A DNA stretch of 64,000 nt, taken from positions 1 through 64,000 of the forward strand of contig JBIKOO010000002.1 in assembly GCA_044358015.1 (NCBI GenBank). The letters run 5' to 3'. Both the position numbers and the translations under genes were made by a program. The DNA is from Casp-actino8 sp044358015. Lineage in GTDB: Bacteria; Actinomycetota; Acidimicrobiia; Acidimicrobiales; Ilumatobacteraceae. The notes beneath the pieces were generated by a model. It did no database searches, was not told where the DNA came from, and saw only the letters and a program-made list of their open reading frames with translations. Of this stretch, positions 18,027 through 26,683 are shown in pieces (the stretch's first letter is position 1; the number at the start of each line of letters is the position of its first letter).

Positions 18027-18527
18027 ATGTCCAACCACGACAGTTACGAAGATCTCACTGAATGTGCTCTCACACCAGAGCTTGAACACAAGTTGGTGTA
18101 TTCACTGGGGGAATGTGTCTTCATGTGGGTCAACAGCAAAGGCGAACCTTTTGGTGTGGTGATGTCGTATCTGCCCAAAGACGGCAAGTTGTGGTTGACC
18201 GCCGCCGAAACCCGTAAGCGAATTCCGGCACTGCGTCGCAATCCACGTTCATCGATTTGCATCAACAGCACTGGCTCAAGTCTTGGTGGTGGAAAGACCA
18301 TTACCTATAAGGGCGATTGTTTGATTCGCGATGATCGTGCCACCAAAGATTGGTTCTATCCGGAGTTCGCTAATCGTTTGCGTCCCGACAATCAGCAGGC
18401 CGCCGACGAATTCCGCAAGTTCCTTGATTCACCACATCGCGTGATCATGGAATTTATTCCCGATTACTCACTTAGTTTCGATGCCACATTGATGTGGGCT
18501 CGATCACCAGACGCAGTCAAGAAGTAA
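18027..18527 (+). CDS. Flavin/F420-binding split-barrel protein (pyridoxamine 5'-phosphate oxidase family)
   Basis: 166-residue protein of the PNPOx-like split beta-barrel fold. Seen: a VMSYLPKDGKLWLTAAETRKRIPALRR core pattern (read as the strand-turn plus R-R-N-P segment near residues 50-75) typical of actinobacterial members that bind FMN or F420. No signal peptide. Members reduce small enones or protect against reactive species, or are of unknown function. AAGGGAAC lies before ATG 18027, and the promoter at 17970 reads into it. The carotenoid oxygenase gene starts 44 bases downstream, so the two are likely cotranscribed. Confidence 0.75.
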   Translation: MSNHDSYEDLTECALTPELEHKLVYSLGECVFMWVNSKGEPFGVVMSYLPKDGKLWLTAAETRKRIPALRRNPRSSICINSTGSSLGGGKTITYKGDCLIRDDRATKDWFYPEFANRLRPDNQQAADEFRKFLDSPHRVIMEFIPDYSLSFDATLMWARSPDAVKK

Positions 18528-18571
18528 TCAACTCTTATTCAGAATCAACCTTCACAATCAGGAGAATCAAT

Positions 18572-19912
18572 ATGTCAATGCTTGAAGAAATCCCGGCTCA
18601 CCTTCAAGGTAATGGTCGTCCAACTCAAGAAGAGCTCACACTGACAGATCTGAAAGTCGTGGGAAGCATTCCGACCGAACTTGATGGTCGCTACCTGCGC
18701 AACGGTGCGAATCCGTTAACTGGTATGAGCGATCACCCGTTCTTTGGCGACGGAATGATTCACGGCCTTCGTCTACAAGACGGTGCAGCCAAGTGGTATC
18801 GCAACCGCTATGTGCAAACACCGTTCATCAAGGATCCATCGATCAACATTCTTGATCCTTCAGTCACGATGGACATGACGTGTTCGAAAGCCAACACTCA
18901 TGTGGTTGGACACGCAGGCCAAATTCTTGCTCTCGAAGAAGGACACTTCCCGTACGTTCTTGATGGCAATCTCAACACCATTGGTTCAACTGATTACAAC
19001 GGCGTATTGAAGGGCGCATTTACCGCACACCCGAAGATCTGCCCGACGACTGGCGAGATGTTGGCATTTGGTTACGCACCACTTCCGCCGTACCTCACCT
19101 ACTTCCGTGTTTCAGCCGACGGCAAGATGGTGCAGCGCGAAGAAATCACCGTGACTGGTTCAACCATGATGCACGACTTCAACATCACTGAAAACTACGT
19201 GGTGTTTATGGACCTGCCCGCGGTGTTTGATCTCAACTTGGCCATCGAAGGCAAGATGCCAATCACCTGGAGCGACACATACCCAGCACGTCTTGGTGTG
19301 ATGCCACGTAACGGAAACGATTCACAAGTGAAGTGGTACGACATCAACCCGTGTTACGTCTTCCACCCCATGAACAGTTACGAAGAAGGCGACAAGATCA
19401 TTCTTGATGTGGCTCGCTTTGAGCACATCTGGAAAAAAGATGCGATGGATTTCCCGCCGCCCAACCTGTGGCGCTGGACCATTAACACCACCACTGGCAA
19501 AGTCACCGAAGAGCAAATCGACGATCGTGGAGCCGAGTTCCCACGTGTGAACGATGCAGTCATTGGCAAGAAGCATCGTTACGGATACGAGATGTCAATG
19601 GGTAACGCCGGCTTTGGTCAAGTTGATGAGGGTGCAATTTTGAAGTACGACCGTGAGGCCGGAACATGTGCCGAAATCAAACTCGGTAAGGGACGCACCT
19701 GTGGCGAAGTCGTATTCGCTCCAGCCGAAGGCGCCAAGAGTGAAGACGATGGTTATTTGATGACGTACATCTATGACCAAGATAAGGACGCAAGTGAGTT
19801 CGTCATCGTGGACGCCAAGTCGATGAGTAGCGAATTCATTGCAACTGTTCAATTGCCACGAATCCCCTTTGGGTTCCACGGCAGTTGGGTACCGGCCACA
19901 GTGGCCAACTAA
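18572..19912 (+). CDS. Carotenoid cleavage / lignostilbene-type dioxygenase
   Basis: Non-heme iron dioxygenase of 446 residues, full-length for the family. All four iron-ligand histidines are in place: His153 (TAHPK), His201 (MMHDF), His265 (VFHPMNSYEEGD) and His436 (GFHGSW). The N-terminal RYLRNGANP and FFGDGMIHGLRL patterns are family hallmarks. No signal peptide; cytosolic or membrane-associated. ATG 18572 has AGGAG at 18560-18564. It follows the split-barrel protein and precedes a branched-chain-type importer. Substrate could be a carotenoid, apocarotenoid or stilbene; sequence alone does not decide. Paralogous to the gene cut by the left window edge. Confidence 0.93.
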   Translation: MSMLEEIPAHLQGNGRPTQEELTLTDLKVVGSIPTELDGRYLRNGANPLTGMSDHPFFGDGMIHGLRLQDGAAKWYRNRYVQTPFIKDPSINILDPSVTMDMTCSKANTHVVGHAGQILALEEGHFPYVLDGNLNTIGSTDYNGVLKGAFTAHPKICPTTGEMLAFGYAPLPPYLTYFRVSADGKMVQREEITVTGSTMMHDFNITENYVVFMDLPAVFDLNLAIEGKMPITWSDTYPARLGVMPRNGNDSQVKWYDINPCYVFHPMNSYEEGDKIILDVARFEHIWKKDAMDFPPPNLWRWTINTTTGKVTEEQIDDRGAEFPRVNDAVIGKKHRYGYEMSMGNAGFGQVDEGAILKYDREAGTCAEIKLGKGRTCGEVVFAPAEGAKSEDDGYLMTYIYDQDKDASEFVIVDAKSMSSEFIATVQLPRIPFGFHGSWVPATVAN

Positions 19913-19918
19913 GTAAGC

Positions 19919-19933
19919 GCCGCAATTCGCGGC
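19919..19933 (+). repeat. Small GC-rich hairpin between dioxygenase and binding-protein genes
   Basis: GCCGC-AATTC-GCGGC, a 5-bp stem seven bases after the dioxygenase stop. No T-run follows, so at most a weak attenuator or mRNA-processing/stability element that sets different expression of the two genes. Confidence 0.4.
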
Positions 19934-19952
19934 ATACAACTGAGGGGGAAAT

Positions 19953-21326
19953 ATGACACGATCCATGAGTTTGGGGACTCCAGGATCACGGCGGCGCTCA
20001 CGAGCGCTCGCCGCGGTCGTTGCTGGGGGTCTGTTCTTTGTTGCCTGTGGTGGTGGTGACGATGGCGAAAGTACGCCAGCGGAAACTGAAGCACCGGCAA
20101 CCAGCGAAGCACCGTCGACTGATGCACCGATGACCTCGGATGCTCCAGGCACGGATGCACCTGTAAGCGAAGACGGTCCGCCGACGGGTCCAGAAATGCT
20201 GATCGGAATGGTGAACACTGAAGGCAATCCCAACGGGCTTGACTTTCCAGACCTTCGTCGCTTTGCCGAGGCAGCTTTTGAATACATGAATTCCAGTGGT
20301 GGATTCGGTGGTCGCCCGGTCAAATTCGAAACCTGTGTTGCAGGTGGTACTCCTGAAACGTCACAGAAATGTGCTCAAGAGTTAATCGGTAAGGGCGTCG
20401 AACTGGTCCTTCTTGGACTCGACCTGTTCCCTGACTATGCCACCTACGGAGCGGCGAACATTCCTGTGATTGGCGTATTGCCGATTCTGCCGCCCGACAA
20501 CACGGCGGAAGCCTTGTTCTTGACGGGTGGAAACGCGACGACGACAGCGGTCATGGCCGTGATCGCTCAGGATCGCTACCAGGCCAAGACCGTCGGCATG
20601 ATTCATGCCGACAATGCCGGAGCTAACTCAACTGCTGCTGGTGTTCAAGCAGCATTGGATAAGGCTGGAATCAAATGGAAAGCCGTCAAAGGTGGAGACA
20701 ACGAAACCGATGCAGGCTATTTCGGTTTGATGCAGGCTGCTAATGCTGATGATCCTGATCTTTTGATCTCGCTCTACGCAGACGCTGGCTGTATCGGAAC
20801 CATGCGCGGCTATGCCACTGCTGGTATCGACAAGCCCGTGTTGACAACCAACATCTGCTCGGACAGCGATGTCATCAGCCAAGTTGGCGATGATGCAACT
20901 AATTGGGTATTCGTTGGTGGTCAAATTGAACGAGACACCCCAGAAAAGGCATTGCTCCAAAAGATCTTGGCTCCTTATATTCCAAATGAGGAAACAGGCG
21001 AAATGGGTATTGAGCCTGCTGACGTGAATACACAAGCGCTCGGTCTTGGCGGTCTCGGTACCGTTTTGACAATGACGCTCCGTGACATTGCCGCCCAAAT
21101 GGTTGCTGAAGGTACTGAAATGACGGGTCAAAACTTGTACGACTACCTGAAGGTAACTGATGGTCTGTACCTGTTTGGCGGAATCACTCCACTCAAATGT
21201 GGTGCGGCTGCTCCGACCTACTCGTCATTCTGTTCATTCGTCTTTGAGGCGACTGAATATAAAGACGGTGCTGTCGTTTCTGTCGAAAATGGAAAACTGT
21301 GGGACAGCATCCCATTGCTTCCTTAA
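19953..21326 (+). CDS. ABC transporter substrate-binding lipoprotein, branched-chain amino acid (Leu/Ile/Val) type
   Basis: 457-residue extracytoplasmic binding protein of the Peripla_BP_6 / LivJ family. A positively charged start, hydrophobic segment and lipobox FVAC mark a lipoprotein anchored at Cys about residue 31. A 40-residue linker rich in Thr, Pro, Ala, Ser and Asp (TEAPATSEAPSTDAP) follows, then the two-lobe domain (IGMVNTEGNPNGLDFPDL). GGGGGAA sits before ATG 19953. The fused permease gene follows 45 bases downstream. This family takes up not only amino acids but also amides and aromatic or alicyclic acids, which fits a catabolic setting next to a dioxygenase. Confidence 0.9.
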   Translation: MTRSMSLGTPGSRRRSRALAAVVAGGLFFVACGGGDDGESTPAETEAPATSEAPSTDAPMTSDAPGTDAPVSEDGPPTGPEMLIGMVNTEGNPNGLDFPDLRRFAEAAFEYMNSSGGFGGRPVKFETCVAGGTPETSQKCAQELIGKGVELVLLGLDLFPDYATYGAANIPVIGVLPILPPDNTAEALFLTGGNATTTAVMAVIAQDRYQAKTVGMIHADNAGANSTAAGVQAALDKAGIKWKAVKGGDNETDAGYFGLMQAANADDPDLLISLYADAGCIGTMRGYATAGIDKPVLTTNICSDSDVISQVGDDATNWVFVGGQIERDTPEKALLQKILAPYIPNEETGEMGIEPADVNTQALGLGGLGTVLTMTLRDIAAQMVAEGTEMTGQNLYDYLKVTDGLYLFGGITPLKCGAAAPTYSSFCSFVFEATEYKDGAVVSVENGKLWDSIPLLP

Positions 21327-21371
21327 TCAGTTGATCGCTGCTGAGCAACAAGGAAAATCGAGAACCACATC

Positions 21372-23363
21372 ATGAATGATTATCTTTTTTACTTGTTGCT
21401 CGGTAGCGCAGCTGGGGCCATCATCGCTGGTTTTGCGATGGGTCTCATTATTAGTTATCAAGGTTCGGGCATTGTGAATTTCGCCTACGGCGCGATTGCA
21501 ATGTGGAGTGCTTACGTCTATGCAGAACTCCGGAATGGGGCTTATTTGTTCCCCATTCCGGGTCTGCCAGACCGATACCACTTTGGTGGCGATGTTGGCT
21601 TCACGTGGGCCTTTATTTTGGCTCTGTTGACTGCGGCACTGACCGGTTTGTTGATATACGTTTTAATCTTCCGTCCTTTAAGAAATGCTCCCGCCCTGGC
21701 TCGAGTTGTGGCCAGTGTGGGCTTGATCATCGTTCTGATTGGTCTGAAGGATCGACGGTTTCCTGATCAACTCGCAATGCGAGTCGATCCAATTTTGCCC
21801 CGCGAGGTCGTAACGATTACCGAAACACTTCGCGTGCCGCGAGACGGACTTTGGCTATTGGGCATTGTGCTACTGATCACCCTGGTTGTGTGGGCAGCCA
21901 GTAAGTACCTTCGATTTGGTCTCGCCACTCGTGCAGCCGCCGAGAATGAAAAAGGAGCTGTACTCCTTGGTCATTCACCCGATTTCTTGGCGGCTTCAGG
22001 CTGGGTGATTTCATCAGTCGTTGGCGCAGTAATCGCCATCTTGGCCGCACCGCTCGTGCAACTCAATGGTTCGATTTTTACATTCGGTTTCTTGATTCCA
22101 GCGTTGGGTGCTGCACTCATTGGCAAGTTCCGAAACTTTTGGCCAACAGTGTTAACGGGTGTTGCCATCGGAATGGTGCAGAGCACATTCACCAAAATGC
22201 AACTCGATTTCAGTTGGTGGCCCGAGTATGGAATGCGCGAAGGTCTACCGTTTATGGTCATCATCGTCACCATGATTGTGTCGGGTGAGCGTCTGCCCGA
22301 ACGTGGTTCAGTTGGTGGCTGGAAACTGCCATACGTTCCGCCAGCCAATGTGACGTGGTTTTCAGCGGGAGTACCCATTCTGATTGCGTCAGCGGGCATT
22401 CTGTTCCTTGGACCGTTGTGGCGTGCCGCCATTATGAGTTCGTTGATCGCTGCGGTCTTGGCTTTATCTTTCGTCGTCTTGATCGGCTTTGGTGGTCAGA
22501 CTTCGCTTGCTCAAATGGCTTTCGCCGGTGTTGGCGGATTCGCGTTGTCAAAATTGGCCACCAATTACGGAATCCCCTTTCCGATCGCTCCGATCCTCGC
22601 GTCTCTTGGAGCGATGTTGTTTGGGGTTTTAGTCGGGCTGCCAGCTTTGCGAGTCAGGGGTACCAATTTGGCGATCGTTACTCTTGCGGGTGGAGTCACC
22701 ATCGCAGAGTTTGTTTTTAAACATCCTTGGGTGATTGGTGGCATGGATACCGGCGGACCCAAAATCCCTAATCCGTCGTTGGGTGATTGGAACTTAGGGT
22801 TGGTGTACGGCAACAAGACATCGCGACCCGTATTTGCCTTTTTCTTGTTGGCAGTTCTTACGATTTTGTGTTTGATGGTGGCCAACATTCGTCGTAGTGG
22901 TTCTGGACGCGTGATGTTGGCTGTTCGCAGTAATGAAAGAGCGGCGGCGGCGGTAGGTATCAATAACGTTCGAGTCAAGATGATGATGTTCGGGTTGTCG
23001 GCTTTTATTGCCGGCATGGGTGGTTCATTGATCGCTTATCGATTTGGTGCCGTGTCAGATCTGTCGTACGGAACCATTGCGTCGCTGACAGCGTTATCGT
23101 TCGCCTATCTCGGTGGTATCACAAGCGTTAGTGGAGCGGTGGCTGCTGGTGTCACGGCAGCATCAGGGGTTGCTTTCTATTCAATGAATCAAGTGTTTGG
23201 TTCATTCGGTCGTTGGGAGGCGCTCATCGGCGGAGTGTTATTGATCTTTACCGCCATTACGAATCCTGAAGGAATCGCTGGTGGAATTCGCATGCAGGTG
23301 GCTCAAAAGCGGCAAGCGAAAGAACTGGCCAAACAAGAGAAATCCGCTTTAGCTTCGGCCTAG
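21372..23363 (+). CDS. Branched-chain-type ABC transporter permease, LivH-LivM fusion
   Basis: 663 residues with about 17-20 hydrophobic segments. The first ~310 residues match LivH (GLIISYQGSGIVNFAYGA, and PALGAALIGKFRNFWPTVL), the rest LivM (GFGGQTSLAQMAFAGVGGFA, VRSNERAAAAVGIN). The two permease halves, usually separate proteins, are joined in one chain. The lysine-rich C-terminus (residues 643-660) is cytoplasmic. The usual LivG and LivF ATPase genes do not follow; the next confident gene is on the other strand, so the ATPases must be encoded elsewhere. Works with the lipoprotein at 19953. Confidence 0.9.
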   Translation: MNDYLFYLLLGSAAGAIIAGFAMGLIISYQGSGIVNFAYGAIAMWSAYVYAELRNGAYLFPIPGLPDRYHFGGDVGFTWAFILALLTAALTGLLIYVLIFRPLRNAPALARVVASVGLIIVLIGLKDRRFPDQLAMRVDPILPREVVTITETLRVPRDGLWLLGIVLLITLVVWAASKYLRFGLATRAAAENEKGAVLLGHSPDFLAASGWVISSVVGAVIAILAAPLVQLNGSIFTFGFLIPALGAALIGKFRNFWPTVLTGVAIGMVQSTFTKMQLDFSWWPEYGMREGLPFMVIIVTMIVSGERLPERGSVGGWKLPYVPPANVTWFSAGVPILIASAGILFLGPLWRAAIMSSLIAAVLALSFVVLIGFGGQTSLAQMAFAGVGGFALSKLATNYGIPFPIAPILASLGAMLFGVLVGLPALRVRGTNLAIVTLAGGVTIAEFVFKHPWVIGGMDTGGPKIPNPSLGDWNLGLVYGNKTSRPVFAFFLLAVLTILCLMVANIRRSGSGRVMLAVRSNERAAAAVGINNVRVKMMMFGLSAFIAGMGGSLIAYRFGAVSDLSYGTIASLTALSFAYLGGITSVSGAVAAGVTAASGVAFYSMNQVFGSFGRWEALIGGVLLIFTAITNPEGIAGGIRMQVAQKRQAKELAKQEKSALASA

Positions 23364-23375
23364 CTGACTGCAGAC

Positions 23376-23501
23376 GTGAATCTTCTCACCGAGAACTTGG
23401 ACGGATTGATTAACGGAAATCTTGAGACCACCGCTAGTGGTCTCTCAGACGAAGGTACGGCAATTGTTGATAAGACAATTAAGTACGGCGTACTGGCCTG
23501 A
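23376..23501 (+). CDS. Possible small ORF or in-frame extension after the permease
   Basis: After the TAG at 23361-23363 the same frame stays open for 45 codons to TGA 23499-23501. From a GTG at 23376 it would give 41 residues starting MNLLTENLDGLINGNLE. First codon positions are strongly purine-rich, as in real coding DNA. There is no ribosome site before the GTG. It could be a small protein, the remnant of a longer permease tail or of a lost gene, or chance. It contains the perfect hairpin at 23424-23444. Confidence 0.3.
   Translation: MNLLTENLDGLINGNLETTASGLSDEGTAIVDKTIKYGVLA
23424..23444. repeat. Perfect 8-bp stem hairpin between permease and phoD
   Basis: GAGACCAC-CGCTA-GTGGTCTC pairs without mismatch. 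It lies between convergent genes where a bidirectional terminator would be expected, but neither strand shows a T-run after it, so its action as a terminator is uncertain. Confidence 0.6.
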
Positions 23502-23503
23502 AA

Positions 23504-25081
23504 TCAGACTTCGGTGACTGCGGGGGAACCCGCAATCACCTTGAAAGTTTTCCAAGTCGAAACGGTTGAACCCTCGACTAAAGCATTATCAACGATGCGG
23601 TAATCGGCCGTCCACGAATCAGCGGTGACGGTATGCAAAATGTAGCCACGATGTTGAGCCTCAGCATCAAGGATGTTGGTTAAAGAAACAAAAAGAGCTT
23701 CGGTGTCTTCACCGACGTTTCCACTTGATGAGATTGATGTCGCGACAAATTCAATACCTCGTGGAGTCTCTGGATCAGATGTAGTTGTTAGTTGGCCGAC
23801 TCCAGCAAGATGAATATCGCCGGTGAGCACGATGAGATTTTTCGCCTGAGCTGTGTCAACCGCTTCCAGCAGACGATCGCGTGATGAGGCATAACCGTCC
23901 CACTGGTCGTAATTCAAAATCGCTGCACCAAGTCTGATGTCGGTCATGACGGTCTGGTTGGCGAGGACGGTCCATGTGGAATCACTCACCACATTTTCGG
24001 CGACCCACGTTTCTTGTTGTGTGCCGAGCATGGAGCGGTCGGGGAGCAAAGCTTCGTCACAAGCAGGAGTGACTTGCAGAACAGCATCTCCGCAGGCCTG
24101 ATCGTTGCGATATTGACGACCATCTAGAACAAGCATGTTGACGAGTCCTCCCCACTGAACCTGACGGTAAATGGTGAGGTTTTCGTCAACGGGAGGGGCA
24201 AGTCGAACCGGCATATGCTCCCACCAAACTTGATATGCCGCAGCACGACGTTCAGCAAACCCAACTGCGTCAATGGAGTCTTGCGGATTTAAGTTGGCGT
24301 AATTGTTTTCGACCTCATGGTCATCCCAAGTAACGACCCAAGGACAAACAGCGTGAGCGGCCTGCAAAAGAGGATCACTTTTGTACAGTGCATATCGATT
24401 GCGGTATGCGTTGATGTCAGTGATTTCCTCGCTGTTATGTAGACGAACCGTATTATCGCCGAGAGTTCCGACACCGCCCTCGTAGATGTAGTCGCCAAGA
24501 AAAACGACAAGATCTGGCGCCTGTTGCACCATGTCGTCATATGCGGTGTAGAAGCCAGCGGTGTAGTTCTGGCACGATGCCGTCGCAATACGTACTGGTT
24601 CAACCGAATCAGCGGGTGCTGCGAGTCGAGTTTGACCAACGGGACTGGTGTAGTCGCCCACTCGGAATCGATATGAGACAAAACTCTGTTGAGTAGGCAG
24701 CGGAACATCGACATGAAGTGCGTGGCCAAATCTTGTTTCGGCGGTTGCAAAACCAGAAGCAATGATGTCGGTGAATTGATCGGTGCTCGAGACTTCCCAA
24801 AGCACATCTATATCTTCATCAGGCATCCCACCGCCATTGAGAGCATCAATTGCTAGTCGAGTCCACAAGATCACCGACTCGGTTGTGGGGTCCCCTGACG
24901 CAACGCCAAGTGTGAACGGATCACCCGACAGTGCTACCTGTGGAACTGGACTGGTGGTTGGAGCAGAAGTAGTAGATGCGTCGGGCTGTGTGTCGGCCGA
25001 CTTTTCATCCTTTGAGCATGCGACCACGACGACCGAGGCACTGAGGGCAAAAAACATCCGACGTGAAATTGGTGAAGCCAT
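23504..25081 (-). CDS. phoD: PhoD-type alkaline phosphatase/phosphodiesterase, exported lipoprotein
   Basis: 525-residue PhoD family phosphoesterase. The N-terminus MASPISRRMFFALSASVVVV followed by ACSK combines a twin-arginine-like R-R-M-F-F motif with a lipobox, so it is probably exported folded with its metals and lipid-anchored. The PhoD N-terminal domain opens FTLGVASGDP, followed by metal-site motifs FLGDYIYEGG, WVVTWDDHEVENN and LTGDIHLAG. It releases phosphate from esters outside the cell, using Ca/Fe in known members. The 163-base divergent region to 25245 presumably holds its promoter; I see no clear Pho box. Confidence 0.92.
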   Translation of the reverse strand: MASPISRRMFFALSASVVVVACSKDEKSADTQPDASTTSAPTTSPVPQVALSGDPFTLGVASGDPTTESVILWTRLAIDALNGGGMPDEDIDVLWEVSSTDQFTDIIASGFATAETRFGHALHVDVPLPTQQSFVSYRFRVGDYTSPVGQTRLAAPADSVEPVRIATASCQNYTAGFYTAYDDMVQQAPDLVVFLGDYIYEGGVGTLGDNTVRLHNSEEITDINAYRNRYALYKSDPLLQAAHAVCPWVVTWDDHEVENNYANLNPQDSIDAVGFAERRAAAYQVWWEHMPVRLAPPVDENLTIYRQVQWGGLVNMLVLDGRQYRNDQACGDAVLQVTPACDEALLPDRSMLGTQQETWVAENVVSDSTWTVLANQTVMTDIRLGAAILNYDQWDGYASSRDRLLEAVDTAQAKNLIVLTGDIHLAGVGQLTTTSDPETPRGIEFVATSISSSGNVGEDTEALFVSLTNILDAEAQHRGYILHTVTADSWTADYRIVDNALVEGSTVSTWKTFKVIAGSPAVTEV

Positions 25082-25244
25082 GGTGAGAGTTTTACAGATT
25101 TCGTCAAGGGTGCGTGACTTCTAAGAAAGTGATGCCACCAATTTCATGAGTAGTTCATTTGACCTATAGATCGTCTGTTTTTTCTTCATCACTCTTCATT
25201 GCAACCGACGCCGTTGGGAGGTTCTGAAATCCCACAGTGTCACC

Positions 25245-25853
25245 ATGAAAGGAAAATTGTTGAAGAAAAAATGGCTCTTTGGAGCGATGCTGCTTTTCGG
25301 TGCGTGTGGCGGGAATTCGGGTGACGTGGTTGGTCAACTGGTTGAAACTGGTTCACCAGATATTGCCGTGATACCAACAGCAGTCATCCAGTCAAGTAAC
25401 CCAGTGGCCGTAGAAAATGTGAGCGATCCGCTACCGACCATCGTTGATGATCTAGAGAGTGCCTTTGCTGCACTGATGCAAGCGCGTATTGAATGCGGGC
25501 GTCAGCCGTATGCGTGTGATGTTGCAACATTTACAGAAGTGAATAGCCCGATCTACAACGATCTCACGGAACTCATCACCACTCGTCGAAGTGCCCGAAT
25601 CACCGCAACAGGTGGTGGGGAAATTCGCTACCGAATCGACAAGACAGAGTCCCTGTCGCCATCAAAGGCCTTGGTGTACACCTGCATTACCGATGATGTC
25701 GTATTAGTTGATGGCGACATCATCTTTGACGACTCCATGATGAGTTCATTGGTGACCTTTACATTGACCAAAGTTGAGGGTCAATGGCTATGGAATACCG
25801 GCACCCCCACTCGTTGGACAACCGAGGAGGATCTATGCGGCTTCGACGCATGA
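25245..25853 (+). CDS. Predicted lipoprotein of unknown function
   Basis: 202 residues. Lysine-rich start MKGKLLKKKWLFGAM and lipobox LFGAC near residue 22 make it a lipoprotein. The mature part (IECGRQPYACDVATF..., two Cys; then an alpha/beta region with YRIDKTESLSPSKALVYTC) looks like a small NTF2-like or cystatin-like fold but I cannot assign it. The ribosome site is poor: GGGAGG at 25216 is too far from the ATG. Its last 19 bases overlap the next gene, whose ribosome site lies within it, so the two form a unit. Confidence 0.7.
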   Translation: MKGKLLKKKWLFGAMLLFGACGGNSGDVVGQLVETGSPDIAVIPTAVIQSSNPVAVENVSDPLPTIVDDLESAFAALMQARIECGRQPYACDVATFTEVNSPIYNDLTELITTRRSARITATGGGEIRYRIDKTESLSPSKALVYTCITDDVVLVDGDIIFDDSMMSSLVTFTLTKVEGQWLWNTGTPTRWTTEEDLCGFDA

Positions 25854-26683
25854 GTTTGCTGGGACTTCTTGTTTCACTGGTTGTGATGATGTGTGCTGAT
25901 GTTCATCGTCAGGTTTTAGCCATTGATGCACCAGTGGGCAGTGGGGGAACCAGCGGGGACACAATTTGGGCTGGCATACAAACTTCGTCACCACCTGGTG
26001 GATCAGGGCGGGACTCATCTGGTTTTCGTTGGGTGCCGGCGACCATCTACGACAGTGGCATCGGTGCAACAACTGGAATCACCAAACTGGTTGGCTCTAT
26101 TCGTTACGACTTGTATCAACGACACTCGCCCGTCGGTCAGATGACATTGGTTTGGATTCCTCGACCGTCGACTGCTCAGTTGGCACAGAATGCCGCCGTC
26201 TTGGTTCGTGGCCGATTACCTCAACCATCGGTGATGACTGCTCCACCAACTGACAATGTTGTTGTCAATGTTGGAATGTGGATCTGGGCTGATAGGAATT
26301 GGTGGCGTTCGGTGACCGCGATGGCTTGGGTGCCGACAGTCTTTGGCTCGGCGTGGGCACGTACGACCGCTACTCCAGCGCGACTGCGATTCATTTCTCA
26401 AGATGATGGAACAGCCAACGGCGGACTTGTGGGTTCGATGGAGTGTGATGGTCCGGGTTTTGAATGGAGCGTCGCTCTTGGAGACGAAGCATCGTCTCCT
26501 TGTATGTACACCTATCAACATTCGTCGGTCAGTCGAGACGGGGGAGTATTCGTTGGTGTCGTTTCCGTTGATTGGGAGATTTCGTGGACATCCAATAGTG
26601 GTACTGGCGGAATTTTACCGCCGTATACGACGAGCTCTTTCCTGGCTTTGAATGTGGATGAACTTCAGGCGCTCGTTGGATGA
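25835..26683 (+). CDS. Secreted protein of unknown function, actinobacterial PKD-like family
   Basis: 282 residues beginning MRLRRMSLLGLLVSLVVMM, a signal peptide probably cut after QVLA; the mature protein starts IDAPVG. Strong ribosome site GAGGAGG at 25824-25830 inside the preceding gene. The pattern RLRFISQDDG...ECDGPGF...CMYTYQHSS...VSVDWEISWTS is one I recall in exported actinobacterial proteins with a PKD-like sandwich, often near surface-structure genes; two cysteines could form a disulphide. No pilus genes are nearby. Overlaps the convergent EamA gene by 19 bases. Confidence 0.7.
   Translation: MRLRRMSLLGLLVSLVVMMCADVHRQVLAIDAPVGSGGTSGDTIWAGIQTSSPPGGSGRDSSGFRWVPATIYDSGIGATTGITKLVGSIRYDLYQRHSPVGQMTLVWIPRPSTAQLAQNAAVLVRGRLPQPSVMTAPPTDNVVVNVGMWIWADRNWWRSVTAMAWVPTVFGSAWARTTATPARLRFISQDDGTANGGLVGSMECDGPGFEWSVALGDEASSPCMYTYQHSSVSRDGGVFVGVVSVDWEISWTSNSGTGGILPPYTTSSFLALNVDELQALVG

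Noticed and set aside
25082..25244. Pho box in the region upstream of phoD
   Set aside because: No repeated CTGTCAT-like or TTCACC-like direct repeats with proper spacing could be seen.
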